A model generated the notes under the pieces. That model saw nothing but the letters and a program-made list of their open reading frames with translations, was not told where the DNA came from and ran no database searches. A program made the translations under genes and the position numbers. 64,000 bases of DNA from Rubrivivax sp. (GTDB taxonomy: Bacteria; Pseudomonadota; Gammaproteobacteria; Burkholderiales; Burkholderiaceae_C): positions 1 to 64,000 of the forward strand of contig JAURZM010000050.1 of assembly GCA_030653385.1 (NCBI GenBank), read 5' to 3'. The number at the start of each line of letters is the position of its first letter. The first letter of the stretch is position 1. Shown here one piece after another: positions 25,848 through 35,147 of the stretch.

Positions 25848-26663
25848 CTAGACAAACGCCCGGTAAAGCATGCTGGCCGCCAGGGCCAGCAGCATCACCG
25901 CAAACATGCGCCGCAGCGATGCGACGTTGACCTTCTGCGCCACACGTGCACCCAGCGGAGCCAGGCTCATGCTGGCCACGGCCACGATGGCCAAGGCCGG
26001 TAGGTAAAGGTAGCCCAGGGCGCCGGGCAGGGCGGGGGGCAAATGCCAACCCGCCACCACATAGCCCGTCGTGCTGGCCAACGCGATGGGGAATCCCAGT
26101 GCCGCACTCGTGCCCACAGCGTGCCGGGGTGGCACATTGCACCGCATCATGAACGGCACCGAAAGAAAGGCGCCACCGGCGCCCACCAGCCCGGACAGGA
26201 ATCCGATGCCCGCGCCCACGGCGGTGGTGCCGGCACCGCCGGGCATCTCCCGGCCCGGCTTGGGCTTTCTGTCGCGCAGCATGTTCAAGGCCATGTAGCC
26301 GATGAAGGCCGCGAAAAAGAGCGCCAGGCCCTGACCCTTCAGCAGCGCAAAAGCGCCCGCGCCCGAGACCAGGCCGCCCAGCACGATGCCCGGCGACAGC
26401 TGCCCGGCAACGGCCCAGCGCACGTGGCCCAGCCGGTGGTGCGCACGCACGCTGGAGATGCTGGTGAACAGGATGGTGGCCATGCTGGTGGCGATGGCCA
26501 TCTTCACGGCCATGCCACTGTCCACACCGCGCTGCGCCAGCAGCCAGGTCATGGCCGGCACCATCATCATGCCGCCGCCGATGCCCAGCAGGCCGGCCAG
26601 GAAACCGGCGGCCATGCCCAGGCCCAACAGTTCGGCGATCAGCAGCAGCGGGATGTCCGGCAC
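25848..26663 (-). CDS. TauE/SafE family membrane exporter
   Basis: This 271-residue protein has eight or so membrane spans and the duplicated TauE/SafE half-motifs GFLAGLLGIGGGMMMVPAM near the N-terminus and GFLSGLVGAGGAFLSVPFM in the centre. The family exports organosulfur compounds such as sulfite or sulfoacetate, but many members have no known substrate. It starts directly next to the stop of the EVE-domain gene upstream, so the two probably share a transcript. Nothing nearby points to a taurine or sulfonate pathway, so the substrate stays open. Confidence 0.88.
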   Translation of the reverse strand: MPDIPLLLIAELLGLGMAAGFLAGLLGIGGGMMMVPAMTWLLAQRGVDSGMAVKMAIATSMATILFTSISSVRAHHRLGHVRWAVAGQLSPGIVLGGLVSGAGAFALLKGQGLALFFAAFIGYMALNMLRDRKPKPGREMPGGAGTTAVGAGIGFLSGLVGAGGAFLSVPFMMRCNVPPRHAVGTSAALGFPIALASTTGYVVAGWHLPPALPGALGYLYLPALAIVAVASMSLAPLGARVAQKVNVASLRRMFAVMLLALAASMLYRAFV

Positions 26664-27149
26664 TCAGCGGCCCAGCAAGGCCAGAACGGCATGCCATTCC
26701 TGCGCGGTGACGGGGGTGATGGACAGGCGGTTGCCGCGCTGCAGCACCAACATGCTGGCCAAAGTCGGTTCCTGGCGCATGCGGGCCAGGCTGAGCAGCG
26801 GTGTCTTGCGATCGAGCTTCACGTCCACCTTCAGCCAGCGCGGCTTGTCGAGCGGCGACTTGGGGTCGAAGTAAGGGCTGGCCGGGTCGAACTGGGTGTC
26901 GTCCGGCGCCAGACCGCCCAGCACGGTGGCCAGGCCGGCGATGCCGGGCTCGGGGCAGGACGAATGGTAGAAAAGCACGCCGTCACCGGGGTGCATGGCG
27001 TCGCGCATGAAGTTGCGCGCGCGGTAGTTGCGCACGCCGGTCCAGGGCTGGGTCTTGCGGGGTGCACGCGCCAGGTCGTCGATCGAGGCCTCTTGCGGCT
27101 CGCTTTTCATGAGCCAGAAAGCTTGCGGGGTCGGTTCAGGCGACGGCAT
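26664..27149 (-). CDS. EVE domain-containing protein
   Basis: The 161-residue protein is a single EVE domain (PUA-like fold), with FWLMKSEPQEASIDDLAR at the start, WTGVRNYRARNFMRDAM, GDGVLFYHSSC and the C-terminal VLQRGNRLSITPV. EVE domains bind modified bases in RNA or DNA; the cellular partner in proteobacteria is not settled. In Burkholderiales this gene typically lies beside the 6S RNA gene, as it does here, immediately downstream of it on the same strand. Confidence 0.9.
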   Translation of the reverse strand: MPSPEPTPQAFWLMKSEPQEASIDDLARAPRKTQPWTGVRNYRARNFMRDAMHPGDGVLFYHSSCPEPGIAGLATVLGGLAPDDTQFDPASPYFDPKSPLDKPRWLKVDVKLDRKTPLLSLARMRQEPTLASMLVLQRGNRLSITPVTAQEWHAVLALLGR

Positions 27150-27169
27150 GGGCGGGGACGGAAAGATAA

Positions 27170-27350
27170 GGTGTCCGCCGTGCGAAGCGAACCGTTTGCC
27201 TGAACCAAGGGGAAGTTCAGGTGGGCGAGGTCAGCCAAGCTTCGGGTTCATCTGACGCGAGACGCTCACACCTACTTGGCGATGTTCCAAGCCCGTGGTC
27301 ATAGACCATCGGCTCAAGGACATATTGGCTCACACCACACAGCGGACAAG
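27170..27350 (-). ncRNA. ssrS: 6S RNA
   Basis: This RNA of about 180 bases on the minus strand folds into the long rod of 6S RNA, which mimics an open promoter and binds sigma-70 RNA polymerase. The two ends pair: GTCCGCTGTG at 27338-27347 with CACGGCGGAC at 27173-27182 gives ten pairs with one G-U. Internal landmarks match E. coli 6S, including CCTTGAGCCGATGG on the 5' side and CACCTGAACTTCCCCTTGG followed by TTCAGG on the 3' side. A TAGAAT box lies just upstream of the 5' end. Its place between zapA and the EVE gene is the conserved betaproteobacterial position. The exact ends are approximate. Confidence 0.88.
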
Positions 27351-27404
27351 ATCATTCTAGACCTGCAACATGACCCTGCGGGCAGGCTGCAGTTGAGCCC
27401 TTGT

Positions 27405-27737
27405 TCACAGCAACTGGCCGTCTTCACCCAGGGCCGCATCGATGCGGCGCAGCAGCGTGTCGAGGTCGACATTGCCGCCGTTGACCGCGCCGTCGCCCGG
27501 CGTGGTTTTGCTGGCTGCTGTCGCCGTGGGCCCGGGGCCCCGTTCGGCCAGCTGGTAGCCCAGGTTCAGCGCTGCCAGCACCGCAATACGCTCACGGGCC
27601 TTGACCTTGCCCGAGTCGCGGATGGTTGTCATTTCCCTGTCCACCGCGGCCACGGCAGCGGCCAGCAGCGCTTCGCCCCCTTCAGGGCAGCCCAGCATGT
27701 AGACCTGGCCCAGGATCGAGACCTCGACCTGCTTCAA
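27405..27737 (-). CDS. zapA: cell division protein ZapA
   Basis: The 110-residue protein is ZapA, which binds FtsZ and promotes bundling of protofilaments in the Z ring. The N-terminal strand VEVSILGQVYMLGCPEGGEA and the coiled-coil helix with RERIAVLAALNLGYQLAE are typical. An alanine- and glycine-rich segment replaces part of the C-terminal helix seen in E. coli. Its ATG overlaps the stop of the upstream ZapB-like gene by four bases, and 6S RNA follows about 55 bases downstream. Confidence 0.92.
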   Translation of the reverse strand: MKQVEVSILGQVYMLGCPEGGEALLAAAVAAVDREMTTIRDSGKVKARERIAVLAALNLGYQLAERGPGPTATAASKTTPGDGAVNGGNVDLDTLLRRIDAALGEDGQLL

Positions 27738-27958
27738 GTGGATTCCCCCTTGTGACCCGACGCGGCGGATTCCGCCGGCAGGCGTTCGAGCAGCGCGTCG
27801 ATGCGCGCACGTGCTGCCGCCAGCCGCGAGCGCAGGCTGTCGCGTTCAGTGGTGACGGCGGCCAGTTGCTGCTCGATCAAAGTGCTGGTGCGCTTCAACT
27901 CCTGGTGGCGCAGCACCAGGCGATCGACACGTTCCGCAAGGTCATCCAGCTTCGCCAT
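27734..27958 (-). CDS. ZapB-like coiled-coil protein (TIGR02449)
   Basis: This 74-residue, almost entirely helical protein (LAERVDRLVLRHQELKRTS and following, with a regular heptad pattern) matches the small TIGR02449/ZapB-like family that is encoded beside zapA. It probably forms an antiparallel coiled coil and interacts with ZapA at the division septum, by analogy with E. coli ZapB. It overlaps the 3' end of nth by 17 bases and the start of zapA by four bases. Confidence 0.8.
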   Translation of the reverse strand: MAKLDDLAERVDRLVLRHQELKRTSTLIEQQLAAVTTERDSLRSRLAAARARIDALLERLPAESAASGHKGEST

Positions 27959-28655
27959 CGTTGTTCACCTGCTTCGTCCCTGGCTTCATTGTAGGAGCGG
28001 CCGTGGCACCGGCGGCGGACTTCGCTGCCCAGGCCCGGCCCTCGTCGCACCAAGTTCGCACGGCACAAGCGGCGCAGCGCGGCGCCCGCGCCAGGCAGAC
28101 GTAGCGGCCGTGCAGGATGAGCCAGTGGTGCGCATCGACCGCGTAGTGCGCCGGCACACGCTGCAGCAGCCGTTCTTCCACCTGCAGCGGGTTGCGGCCC
28201 GGCGCCAGGCCGGTGCGGTTGCTGATGCGGAAGACGTGGGTGTCGACGGCCATCGTGGGCTCGCCAAAGGCCACGTTGAGCACCACGTTGGCGGTCTTGC
28301 GTCCCACACCCGGCAGCGCCTCAAGTGCCGCCCGCGAGCGGGGCACCTGGCCGCCATGCTGTTCGATCAGGATGCGGCAGGTCGCCAGCAGGTTCCTGGC
28401 CTTGGTGCGGAACAGGCCGATGGTGCGTACCAGCTCGGTCAGGCGGTCTTGACCCAGCGCCAGCATCTTGTGCGGCGTGGGCGCCAGCGCAAACAGCTGG
28501 CGCGTGGCCTTGTTGACACCCACGTCGGTGGCCTGCGCAGACAGCAACACGGCGGCCAGCAGTTCGAACACGCTGCTGTACTGCAGCTCGCTTTGCGGGT
28601 GGGGGTTGGCCTTGGCCAGCGTGGCGAAAAAAGGTTCGATGCTCTCTGGCTGCAT
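27942..28655 (-). CDS. nth: endonuclease III
   Basis: The 237-residue DNA glycosylase/AP lyase removes oxidised pyrimidines. The helix-hairpin-helix LPGVGRKTANVVLNVAFG carries the catalytic lysine, VDTHVFRISNR carries the catalytic aspartate, and the [4Fe-4S] loop is CLARAPRCAACAVRTWC. A C-terminal extension of about 30 residues follows the cluster, which most Nth proteins lack. It sits in a compact run with the RnfB-like gene 12 bases upstream and the ZapB-like gene overlapping at its end. Confidence 0.94.
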   Translation of the reverse strand: MQPESIEPFFATLAKANPHPQSELQYSSVFELLAAVLLSAQATDVGVNKATRQLFALAPTPHKMLALGQDRLTELVRTIGLFRTKARNLLATCRILIEQHGGQVPRSRAALEALPGVGRKTANVVLNVAFGEPTMAVDTHVFRISNRTGLAPGRNPLQVEERLLQRVPAHYAVDAHHWLILHGRYVCLARAPRCAACAVRTWCDEGRAWAAKSAAGATAAPTMKPGTKQVNNDGEAG

Positions 28656-28667
28656 GTCGGCGCTTGC

Positions 28668-29345
28668 TCAGGGCTTGGCTGCGCGCAGGGCACGCGCGCG
28701 CTGCAGCGCGGCTTCGATCACCGCCCGTTTGGCGGCCAGGGTCTCGGGGTCGGTGATCTGGCTGTGGCTGGCCATGTCGGCCAGTTTGGCTTGTGCCTTG
28801 GCGGCCAGGCGCTCGTCGTTTTCGTGTTGGTCGCGTTGCAGGCGCAGTTGGTGGAAGGCGTAACGTTCGCGTGCCTCGTCGGCCTGCGGCTGGCTCCAGG
28901 CCTGCCAACCGGCCAGGCCCGGCGTGATGGATGGCATCGAAATGCAGTCCACCGGGCACACCGGCACACACAGTTCGCAGCCGGTGCACAGTGCGTCGAT
29001 CACGGTGTGCATGAGCTTGGGCGCGCCCACGATGCAGTCCACCGGGCAGGCCTTGATGCACAGCGTGCAGCCGATGCACCAGGCTTCGTCGATGACGGCC
29101 AGCGCCCGTGGGCCTTCAGCGCCACAGGCCGGGTCCAGCGGCAGCACCGGGTGGCCGCTGATGGCCGCCAGCCGCTGGATGCCTTCGGCACCACCCGGCG
29201 GGCAGCGGTTGATGGGTGCGTCGCCCGCGGCCATGGCCTGGGCGTAGCTGCTGCAGTCAGGGTAGCCGCAGCGTGTGCACTGCGTCTGCGGCAGGGCGGC
29301 ATTCAGCCGTTCGGCGAGCAGCGCAATGGGGGCGGGCGGGGTCAC
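28668..29345 (-). CDS. rsxB: RnfB/RsxB-like ferredoxin-type protein
   Basis: The protein of about 225 residues has the RnfB layout: an Fe-S domain with CTRCGYPDCSSYAQAMA and a distal CPPGG, then two [4Fe-4S] ferredoxin motifs CIGCTLCIKACPVDC and CTGCELCVPVCPVDC, and a charged helical tail. RnfB is normally an electron-transfer subunit of the Rnf/Rsx membrane complex, but no other rnf gene lies in this window and the usual N-terminal membrane anchor is missing. I placed the start at the GTG at 29345 because conserved sequence begins right after it; no ATG is available. It follows phaZ by seven bases and precedes nth by 12, so a link with DNA repair or cluster supply to Nth is possible. Confidence 0.85.
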   Translation of the reverse strand: MTPPAPIALLAERLNAALPQTQCTRCGYPDCSSYAQAMAAGDAPINRCPPGGAEGIQRLAAISGHPVLPLDPACGAEGPRALAVIDEAWCIGCTLCIKACPVDCIVGAPKLMHTVIDALCTGCELCVPVCPVDCISMPSITPGLAGWQAWSQPQADEARERYAFHQLRLQRDQHENDERLAAKAQAKLADMASHSQITDPETLAAKRAVIEAALQRARALRAAKP

Positions 29346-29352
29346 CGCCGCA

Positions 29353-30633
29353 TTATCGGGCGCGCTTGGCGGGCACCTTCTTGGCCACGGCGGGCTTGTC
29401 GAAGCGGCTGATGAAGCCGCGCACCTCGGGGTAGACCTTGTCGCGCCAGCGGCGGCCCGAGAAGATGCCGTAGTGGCCCGCGCCTTCAGCGTCGTAATGG
29501 AAGGCGCGGCTGCGCGGCACGCCCGAACACAGGTCGTGTGCGGCCTTGGTCTGGCCCGCGCCCGAGATGTCGTCCAGTTCGCCTTCGATGGTGAGCAGCG
29601 CCGTGGTGGTGATGTCCTGCGGCCGGACCAGTTCACCCTTGACGTGCCAGGTGCCGTTGACCAGCGCAAAGTCCTGGAACACGGTCTTGATGGTGTCCAG
29701 GTAGTACTCGGCGGGCATGTCCAGCACGGCGTTGTATTCGTCGTAGAACTGGCGGTGCGATTCAGCGCTGTCGTCGTCGCCGCGGATCAGGTCGCGGAAG
29801 TAGTCGTAGTGGCTGGTGAGGTGGCGGTCGGGGTTCATGGCCACGAAGCCGGTGTGCTGCAGGAAGCCGGGGTAGACGGCGCGGCCTGCGCCCGGGAAGT
29901 TCTGCGGCACGCGGTAGATGACGTTGGTCTCGAACCAGTTGAAGCTCTTGTTCATCGCCAGGTTGTTGACGGCGGTGGGGCTCAGGCGGGCGTCGATGGG
30001 GCCGCCCATCATCGTCATCGTGCGCGGCGTGGCCTCGCCGCGGCTGGCCATCAGCGACACCGCAGCCAGCACCGGCACCGTGGGCTGGCAGACCGAGATC
30101 ACGTGGGCGTCGGGCCCGCAGTGGCGGATGAACTCCTGCACGTACGCGACGTAGTCGTCCAGGTGGAAGGCACCTTCGCTGAGCGGCACCATGCGTGCGT
30201 CGGTCCAGTCGGTGATGAAAACCTTGTGGTCGTGCAGCAAGCTCTTGACCGTGTCACGCAAGAGCGTGGAATGGTGACCCGACAGCGGCGCCACCACCAG
30301 CACGGTGGGCTGGGACTTCATGATTTCCAGCGCCTTGGGGTCGTCGGTGAAGCGCTTGAAGCGCAGCAGGCGGCAGAAGGGCTTGGCGACGGCCACCTGT
30401 TCCTGCACCGCGATCGTCACGCCGTTCACGTTGGCTGCGGTGATGTTGAAGGCCGGCTTTTCGTACTCTTTGGCCAGGCGGTGCAGCAGGTCAAAGCCGG
30501 CCGACACCCGCTGCGCCATCGGCGTGTGGGCAAAGGGGGACAGCGGGTGGTCGTAGAGCTTGGCCGAGGCACTGGCGAACTCAGAAAACGGCGACATGAG
30601 CGCGCGTTGTGTTTCGTACATCTGGTACAGCAT
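29353..30633 (-). CDS. phaZ: intracellular polyhydroxyalkanoate depolymerase
   Basis: The 426-residue enzyme belongs to the cytoplasmic PhaZ family that mobilises stored poly-3-hydroxybutyrate. Characteristic segments are the N-terminal MLYQMYETQRALMSPFSEFA, TVLVVAPLSGHHSTLLRDTV and HVISVCQPTVPVLAA, where Cys182 is the likely nucleophile, as Cys183 is in Ralstonia eutropha PhaZa1. The catalytic Asp and His fit the ELDDISGAGQT and GAGHYGIFSGRRW segments. No signal peptide is present. The synthase genes are not in this window. The RnfB-like gene starts seven bases after its stop, probably on the same transcript. Confidence 0.94.
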   Translation of the reverse strand: MLYQMYETQRALMSPFSEFASASAKLYDHPLSPFAHTPMAQRVSAGFDLLHRLAKEYEKPAFNITAANVNGVTIAVQEQVAVAKPFCRLLRFKRFTDDPKALEIMKSQPTVLVVAPLSGHHSTLLRDTVKSLLHDHKVFITDWTDARMVPLSEGAFHLDDYVAYVQEFIRHCGPDAHVISVCQPTVPVLAAVSLMASRGEATPRTMTMMGGPIDARLSPTAVNNLAMNKSFNWFETNVIYRVPQNFPGAGRAVYPGFLQHTGFVAMNPDRHLTSHYDYFRDLIRGDDDSAESHRQFYDEYNAVLDMPAEYYLDTIKTVFQDFALVNGTWHVKGELVRPQDITTTALLTIEGELDDISGAGQTKAAHDLCSGVPRSRAFHYDAEGAGHYGIFSGRRWRDKVYPEVRGFISRFDKPAVAKKVPAKRAR

Positions 30634-30838
30634 CTGTGTTCTCCGGGGATGGTGCGGTGGCCTGAGGCTGATGGTGCCGGCCCAAACCCGGCAATGCGCT
30701 GACAGTGCACACCAAGTTTGCTGCGATGCAGCAATTTCACCACAAAGCGCGGGTTTCCGTCTGTATGTTCACCCACGCAGGCCGACCGCAAAAGCGCGAA
30801 AACACGTATCGCGACCGGCTAATCGCAATTTTCCGGTC

Positions 30839-30868
30839 TGCCGGCTGTCGCCTTCGCGACAGCCGGCA
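30839..30868. terminator. strong perfect hairpin after the aminotransferase gene
   Basis: TGCCGGCTGTCGC (30839-30851), loop CTTC and GCGACAGCCGGCA (30856-30868) form a perfect 13-base-pair stem eight bases beyond the stop of the minus-strand aminotransferase gene. There is no T-run after it on either strand, so it may act as a transcript-stabilising or rho-assisted end and not as a classical intrinsic terminator. Confidence 0.55.
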
Positions 30869-30876
30869 CTGCGCAA

Positions 30877-32088
30877 CTACATCACCCGTGCCAGCGCGGC
30901 GACCACCGCGTCGATGTTGCGGCTGTTGATGGCCGCCACGCAGATGCGCCCCGAATCGACGCCGTAAACGCCGAACTCGCTGCGCAAGCGATGCATTTGC
31001 GCGACCGACAGACCGGAGTAGCTGAACATGCCCATCTGCTGCGTGATGTAGCCCAGTTCACCGGGTGCACCGGCCGCCTTCAACTTCGCCACCAATTGCT
31101 CGCGGGTGGCCTTGATGCGTTCGCGCATGCCGGCCAGTTCTTCCTCCCACGTGGCGCGCAGCGTGGGCGTGGTCAGCACCGTGGCCACGATCTGGGCGCC
31201 GAAGGTGGGCGGGTTGCTGTAGTTGGTGCGGATGACGATCTTCAGCTGCGACAGCACGCGGCTGCATTCTTCTGCGCTGCTGCACACCACGCTGAGTGCG
31301 CCGACCCGTTCGCCATAGAGCGAGAAGCTCTTCGAAAACGAGGTCGCGACAAAAAACGACATGTCCTGCGCCATGAACAGGCGCACGGCCGCACCGTCTT
31401 CGGCAATGCCCTTGCCAAAGCCCTGGTAGGCCATGTCAAGGAAGGGCACGAGGCCACCGGCCTTGCAGATGGCAGCGATCTGTTCCCACTGCGCCGTGTC
31501 CAGGTCGCAACCGGTGGGGTTGTGGCAGCAGGCGTGCAGCACGATCACGGTGCCCGGTGCTGCAGCTCTCAGCGCGGCCAGCAGGGCGTCGAAGCGGATG
31601 CCACGGGTGGCGGCGTCGTAATAGGGGTAGACCTCGACCACGAAACCGGCGCTGGTGAACAGCGCGCGGTGGTTCTCCCAGCTGGGGTCGCTGATCAGCA
31701 CCTTGGCGCCGGGCTGCAGTTTTTTCAGGAAGTCGGCCCCCACCTTCAGCCCGCCAGTGCCACCCAGGGCCTGCACGGTGGCGATGCGGCCGCCGGTGAC
31801 GGCCGGGTGCTCGGCGCCGAACACCAGGCCCTGCACGGCCTTGTCGTAGGCGGCGATGCCGTCGATGGGCAGGTAGCCCTTGGCCTTGGGCACTTCGAGC
31901 AACTGCTTCTCGGCCGCGGCCACGCAGCGCAGCACCGGCAGCTTGCCCTGGTCGTCGAAGTAGACACCCACGCCCAGGTTCACCTTGTTCGGATTCGGGT
32001 CGGCGTTGAATTGCTCGTTCAGACCCAGGATCGGGTCGCGCGGGGCCATCTGGACGTCGGTGAACAGCGATGCGGACGAAGCGGACAT
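30877..32088 (-). CDS. aromatic/aspartate aminotransferase
   Basis: The 403-residue PLP enzyme is a class I aminotransferase of the TyrB/AspC subgroup. Typical features are [20 protein letters not shown] near the N-terminus, [11 protein letters not shown], the PLP lysine in [15 protein letters not shown], and the C-terminal [19 protein letters not shown]. It transfers the amino group between glutamate and oxaloacetate or aromatic 2-oxo acids; which substrate dominates cannot be told from sequence alone. It diverges from uvrB with about 150 bases between starts. Confidence 0.93.
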   Translation of the reverse strand: MSASSASLFTDVQMAPRDPILGLNEQFNADPNPNKVNLGVGVYFDDQGKLPVLRCVAAAEKQLLEVPKAKGYLPIDGIAAYDKAVQGLVFGAEHPAVTGGRIATVQALGGTGGLKVGADFLKKLQPGAKVLISDPSWENHRALFTSAGFVVEVYPYYDAATRGIRFDALLAALRAAAPGTVIVLHACCHNPTGCDLDTAQWEQIAAICKAGGLVPFLDMAYQGFGKGIAEDGAAVRLFMAQDMSFFVATSFSKSFSLYGERVGALSVVCSSAEECSRVLSQLKIVIRTNYSNPPTFGAQIVATVLTTPTLRATWEEELAGMRERIKATREQLVAKLKAAGAPGELGYITQQMGMFSYSGLSVAQMHRLRSEFGVYGVDSGRICVAAINSRNIDAVVAALARVM

Positions 32089-32236
32089 GGAAGGGGGATC
32101 CTGCGTTAGGCTGCAGCGGCGGCCCTGGCCGGTGCGGGCGGCGGCGCGCTGCGTTAATCTGTGGGGTTGCTCGCATCAGCCACAGCTGCTGCACGGCGAG
32201 CCCGATTCTAAGTGCCTGACCTCGGGAAACCCCTGC

Positions 32237-34369
32237 ATGAGCGCGATTGCCGAAGTTCCCTCCAGCCCGCCATCCGATGCCGACACGCCGCACGCTGGCG
32301 AGTTCGTGAGCTTCCCGGACTCGCCCTTTCAGCTCTTCCAGCCTTACGCACCTGCCGGCGACCAGCCGCAGGCCATCGAGCTGCTGGTCGAGGGCCTCAG
32401 CGACGGCCTGACCTTCCAGACCCTGCTGGGTGTGACGGGTTCCGGCAAGACCTTCACGATGGCCAACGTGATTGCGCGCACCGGACGCCCGGCCATCGTG
32501 TTTGCGCCCAACAAGACGCTGGCCGCGCAGCTGTACAGCGAGTTCCGCGAGTTCTTTCCGCGCAACGCGGTCGAATACTTCGTCAGCTACTACGACTACT
32601 ACCAGCCCGAGGCCTACGTGCCGCAGCGCGACCTGTTCATTGAAAAGGACAGCGCGATCAACGAGCACATCGAGCAGATGCGCCTGTCCGCCACCAAGAG
32701 CCTGCTGGAACGGCGCGACGTGATCATAGTGGCCAGCGTCAGTGCCATCTACGGCATCGGCAACCCCAGCGACTATCACAAGATGGTGATGACGCTGCGG
32801 GTGGGCGACAAGATGAGCCAGCGCGACGTGATCGCGCAGCTGATCCGCATGCAATACAAGCGCAACGAGATCGAGTTCGGGCGCGGCAGCTTCCGCGTGC
32901 GCGGCGACACCATCGACGTTTTTCCGGCCGAACACAGCGAACTGGCGCTGCGCATCGAGCTCTTCGACGACGAGGTCGAGTCGATGTCGCTGCTGGACCC
33001 GCTGACGGGGCGTGTGCGGCAGAAGATTCCGCGTTTCACGGTCTACCCCAGCAGCCACTACGTGACGCCACGCGAGCGGGTGGTGGACGCCATCGCCACC
33101 ATCAAGGACGAACTGCGCGAGCGCCTGGACCAGTTCGTCAAGGGCGGCAAGCTGGTGGAAGCGCAGCGCCTGGAGCAGCGCACCCGCTTCGACCTGGAAA
33201 TGCTGCAGGAAGTGGGGCACTGCAAGGGCATCGAAAACTACACCCGCCACCTGTCGGGTGCGCAGCCGGGCGAACCGCCGCCCACACTGGTGGACTACCT
33301 GGCCAAGGACGCGCTGATGTTCCTGGACGAAAGCCATGTGCTGATCGGCCAGTTCGGTGGCATGTACAACGGCGACCGCGCGCGCAAGACCACGCTGGTG
33401 GAGTACGGCTTCCGCCTGCCCAGCGCGCTGGACAACCGGCCGCTGAAGTTCGAGGAATTCGAACGCAAGATGCGCCAGGCGGTGTTTGTGTCGGCCACAC
33501 CCGGCAACTGGGAAAAGGAACACACCGGCGCCGTGGTGGAGCAGGTGGTGCGCCCCACCGGCCTGGTCGACCCCGAAGTGGAAGTGCGCCCCGCCAGCAC
33601 CCAGGTGGATGACGTGCTGCAGGAGATCCGCATCCGCGTCGACATCAACGAACGCGTGCTGATCACCACGCTGACCAAGCGCATGGCCGAACAGCTGACC
33701 GAGTACCTGTCGGACAACGGCGTGAAAGTGCGCTACCTGCACAGCGACGTCGACACCGTCGAGCGGGTCGAGATCCTGCGCGACCTGCGCCTGGGCACCT
33801 TCGACGTGCTGGTAGGCATCAACCTGCTGCGCGAAGGGCTGGACCTGCCCGAGGTGAGCCTGGTGGCCATCCTGGACGCCGACAAGGAAGGTTTTTTGCG
33901 TGCCGAGCGCAGCCTGATCCAGACCATCGGCCGTGCTGCGCGCAACATCAACGGCCGCGCCATCCTGTACGCCGACAAGATGACCGACAGCATGAAGGCG
34001 GCCATGGGCGAAACCGAACGCAGGCGCAACAAGCAGATTGCGCACAACCTGGCCATGGGCATCACACCCAAGAGCGTGACCAAGCGCATCCGCGACATGA
34101 TCGACGGCGTGGTCTCGGACAAGGCGGCCAAGGACGATTTGGCCAACGCAAAAGCGGCGGCAGAGATCGAGAGCCTGAGCGAGAAAGACCTGGGCAAACG
34201 CATCAAGCTGCTGGAAAAACAGATGCTCGAACACGCCCGCAACCTGGAATTCGAGAAGGCCGCACGGGTGCGCGACCAACTGGCCTTGCTGCGCGAGCAG
34301 GCTTTTGGCGCCAGCGTTGCCGACGTCGTGCCGCTGGTGGCCGTGGCAGGGAAGGGGACACGGGCATGA
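32237..34369 (+). CDS. uvrB: excinuclease ABC subunit B
   Basis: The 710-residue UvrB is the damage-verifying helicase of nucleotide excision repair. Visible motifs are the Walker A region [17 protein letters not shown], the beta-hairpin region [12 protein letters not shown], the DEAD-like FLDESHV, helicase motif [11 protein letters not shown], and the C-terminal UVR domain [20 protein letters not shown] that contacts UvrC. The ATG at 32237 was chosen as the first start near the conserved [17 protein letters not shown]; upstream in-frame codons lack similarity. Its stop overlaps the ATG of the following phosphatase gene. Confidence 0.96.
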   Translation: MSAIAEVPSSPPSDADTPHAGEFVSFPDSPFQLFQPYAPAGDQPQAIELLVEGLSDGLTFQTLLGVTGSGKTFTMANVIARTGRPAIVFAPNKTLAAQLYSEFREFFPRNAVEYFVSYYDYYQPEAYVPQRDLFIEKDSAINEHIEQMRLSATKSLLERRDVIIVASVSAIYGIGNPSDYHKMVMTLRVGDKMSQRDVIAQLIRMQYKRNEIEFGRGSFRVRGDTIDVFPAEHSELALRIELFDDEVESMSLLDPLTGRVRQKIPRFTVYPSSHYVTPRERVVDAIATIKDELRERLDQFVKGGKLVEAQRLEQRTRFDLEMLQEVGHCKGIENYTRHLSGAQPGEPPPTLVDYLAKDALMFLDESHVLIGQFGGMYNGDRARKTTLVEYGFRLPSALDNRPLKFEEFERKMRQAVFVSATPGNWEKEHTGAVVEQVVRPTGLVDPEVEVRPASTQVDDVLQEIRIRVDINERVLITTLTKRMAEQLTEYLSDNGVKVRYLHSDVDTVERVEILRDLRLGTFDVLVGINLLREGLDLPEVSLVAILDADKEGFLRAERSLIQTIGRAARNINGRAILYADKMTDSMKAAMGETERRRNKQIAHNLAMGITPKSVTKRIRDMIDGVVSDKAAKDDLANAKAAAEIESLSEKDLGKRIKLLEKQMLEHARNLEFEKAARVRDQLALLREQAFGASVADVVPLVAVAGKGTRA

Positions 34370-35013
34370 TCGGCAAGCTCAGGCAGTGGATCGGCGGACG
34401 GGGTCCGGTGAATGAAGCCGCGCCACGCACCCGCATCCTGATGGTCTGCACCGGCAACATCTGCCGCTCGCCCACCGCTGAAGGGGTGCTGCGACGCAAG
34501 TTGCAGCAGGCCGGCCTGGGCGATCAGGTGCTGGTGGACTCGGCGGGCACCCAGGGGTACCACACCGCAGAAGCTCCCGACGCGCGGGCCATCCGTGCAG
34601 CGGCCCAGCGGGGTTACGACATCGCCAGCCTTCGGGCGCGCCCGATGCGGCCCGAAGACTTCGGGCAGTTCGACTGGCTGCTGGCCATGGACCAGACCCA
34701 CATGGACTGGTTGCGCAAGCGCGCCCCGGCCGGCGCCAAGGCGCAGCTGGCCCTGCTGATGCCACACGCCCGATTGCCGCAAGCGCACACTGAAGTGCCC
34801 GACCCGTACTACGGCGGTCCTTCCGGCTTCGAGCACGTGCTGGACCTGGTCGAAGCGGCCTGCGAGGGTGTGTTGGCCCGTCTGCAGGGTGGGCAGCCCC
34901 TGCTGTCCCAGCCGCCTGGGGGGCAATTTCCTGCGGATGGGACTGCGCATGGGCCCGCGCAAGGAGGGCGAGAGCAGGGCACTGAGCAAGGGGCCAGGCA
35001 GGGCAAAGGCTGA
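34366..35013 (+). CDS. low-molecular-weight protein-tyrosine phosphatase
   Basis: The 215-residue protein carries the P-loop [17 protein letters not shown] (CX5RS type) near residue 28 and the acid motif [20 protein letters not shown], together diagnostic of low-molecular-weight tyrosine phosphatases. The first 20 residues precede the domain, and a C-terminal tail of about 45 residues rich in Gly, Gln and Pro is unlike the family. The ATG overlaps the uvrB stop by four bases. The gene lies directly upstream of iscR, a conserved order in Burkholderiales; a functional link to iron-sulfur assembly is not established. Confidence 0.9.
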   Translation: MIGKLRQWIGGRGPVNEAAPRTRILMVCTGNICRSPTAEGVLRRKLQQAGLGDQVLVDSAGTQGYHTAEAPDARAIRAAAQRGYDIASLRARPMRPEDFGQFDWLLAMDQTHMDWLRKRAPAGAKAQLALLMPHARLPQAHTEVPDPYYGGPSGFEHVLDLVEAACEGVLARLQGGQPLLSQPPGGQFPADGTAHGPAQGGREQGTEQGARQGKG

Positions 35014-35033
35014 AGGATTTGCTCGGCTTCTGG

Positions 35034-35059
35034 TATAGTTGAGCAATTCAGTCGGGATC
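35034..35059 (+). promoter_or_regulatory. iscR promoter -10 with type I IscR site
   Basis: The -10 box TATAGT (35034-35039) is embedded in ATAGTTGAGCAATTCAGTCG followed by GGATC (35035-35059). By my count this fits 20 of 25 positions of the type I IscR consensus known from E. coli (ATASYYGACTRWWWYAGTCR and onward). The overlap with the -10 box would let holo-IscR repress its own operon when clusters are plentiful. The -35 box is weak. Confidence 0.75.
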
Positions 35060-35147
35060 AACATTCGACCTGTTCAGCAGGCCCGAATTGCAACCTGGCA
35101 GCCCCTTTTCCACCCCGTCGACGCCCTGGCGTCAGGAGGATTTCCCC

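Noticed and set aside
31436..34279. 947-codon open frame on the minus strand opposite uvrB
   Set aside because: It is a shadow of the uvrB codon pattern in high-GC DNA; its translation is rich in His, Gln, Arg and Ala without any domain, while the plus strand encodes an unmistakable UvrB.
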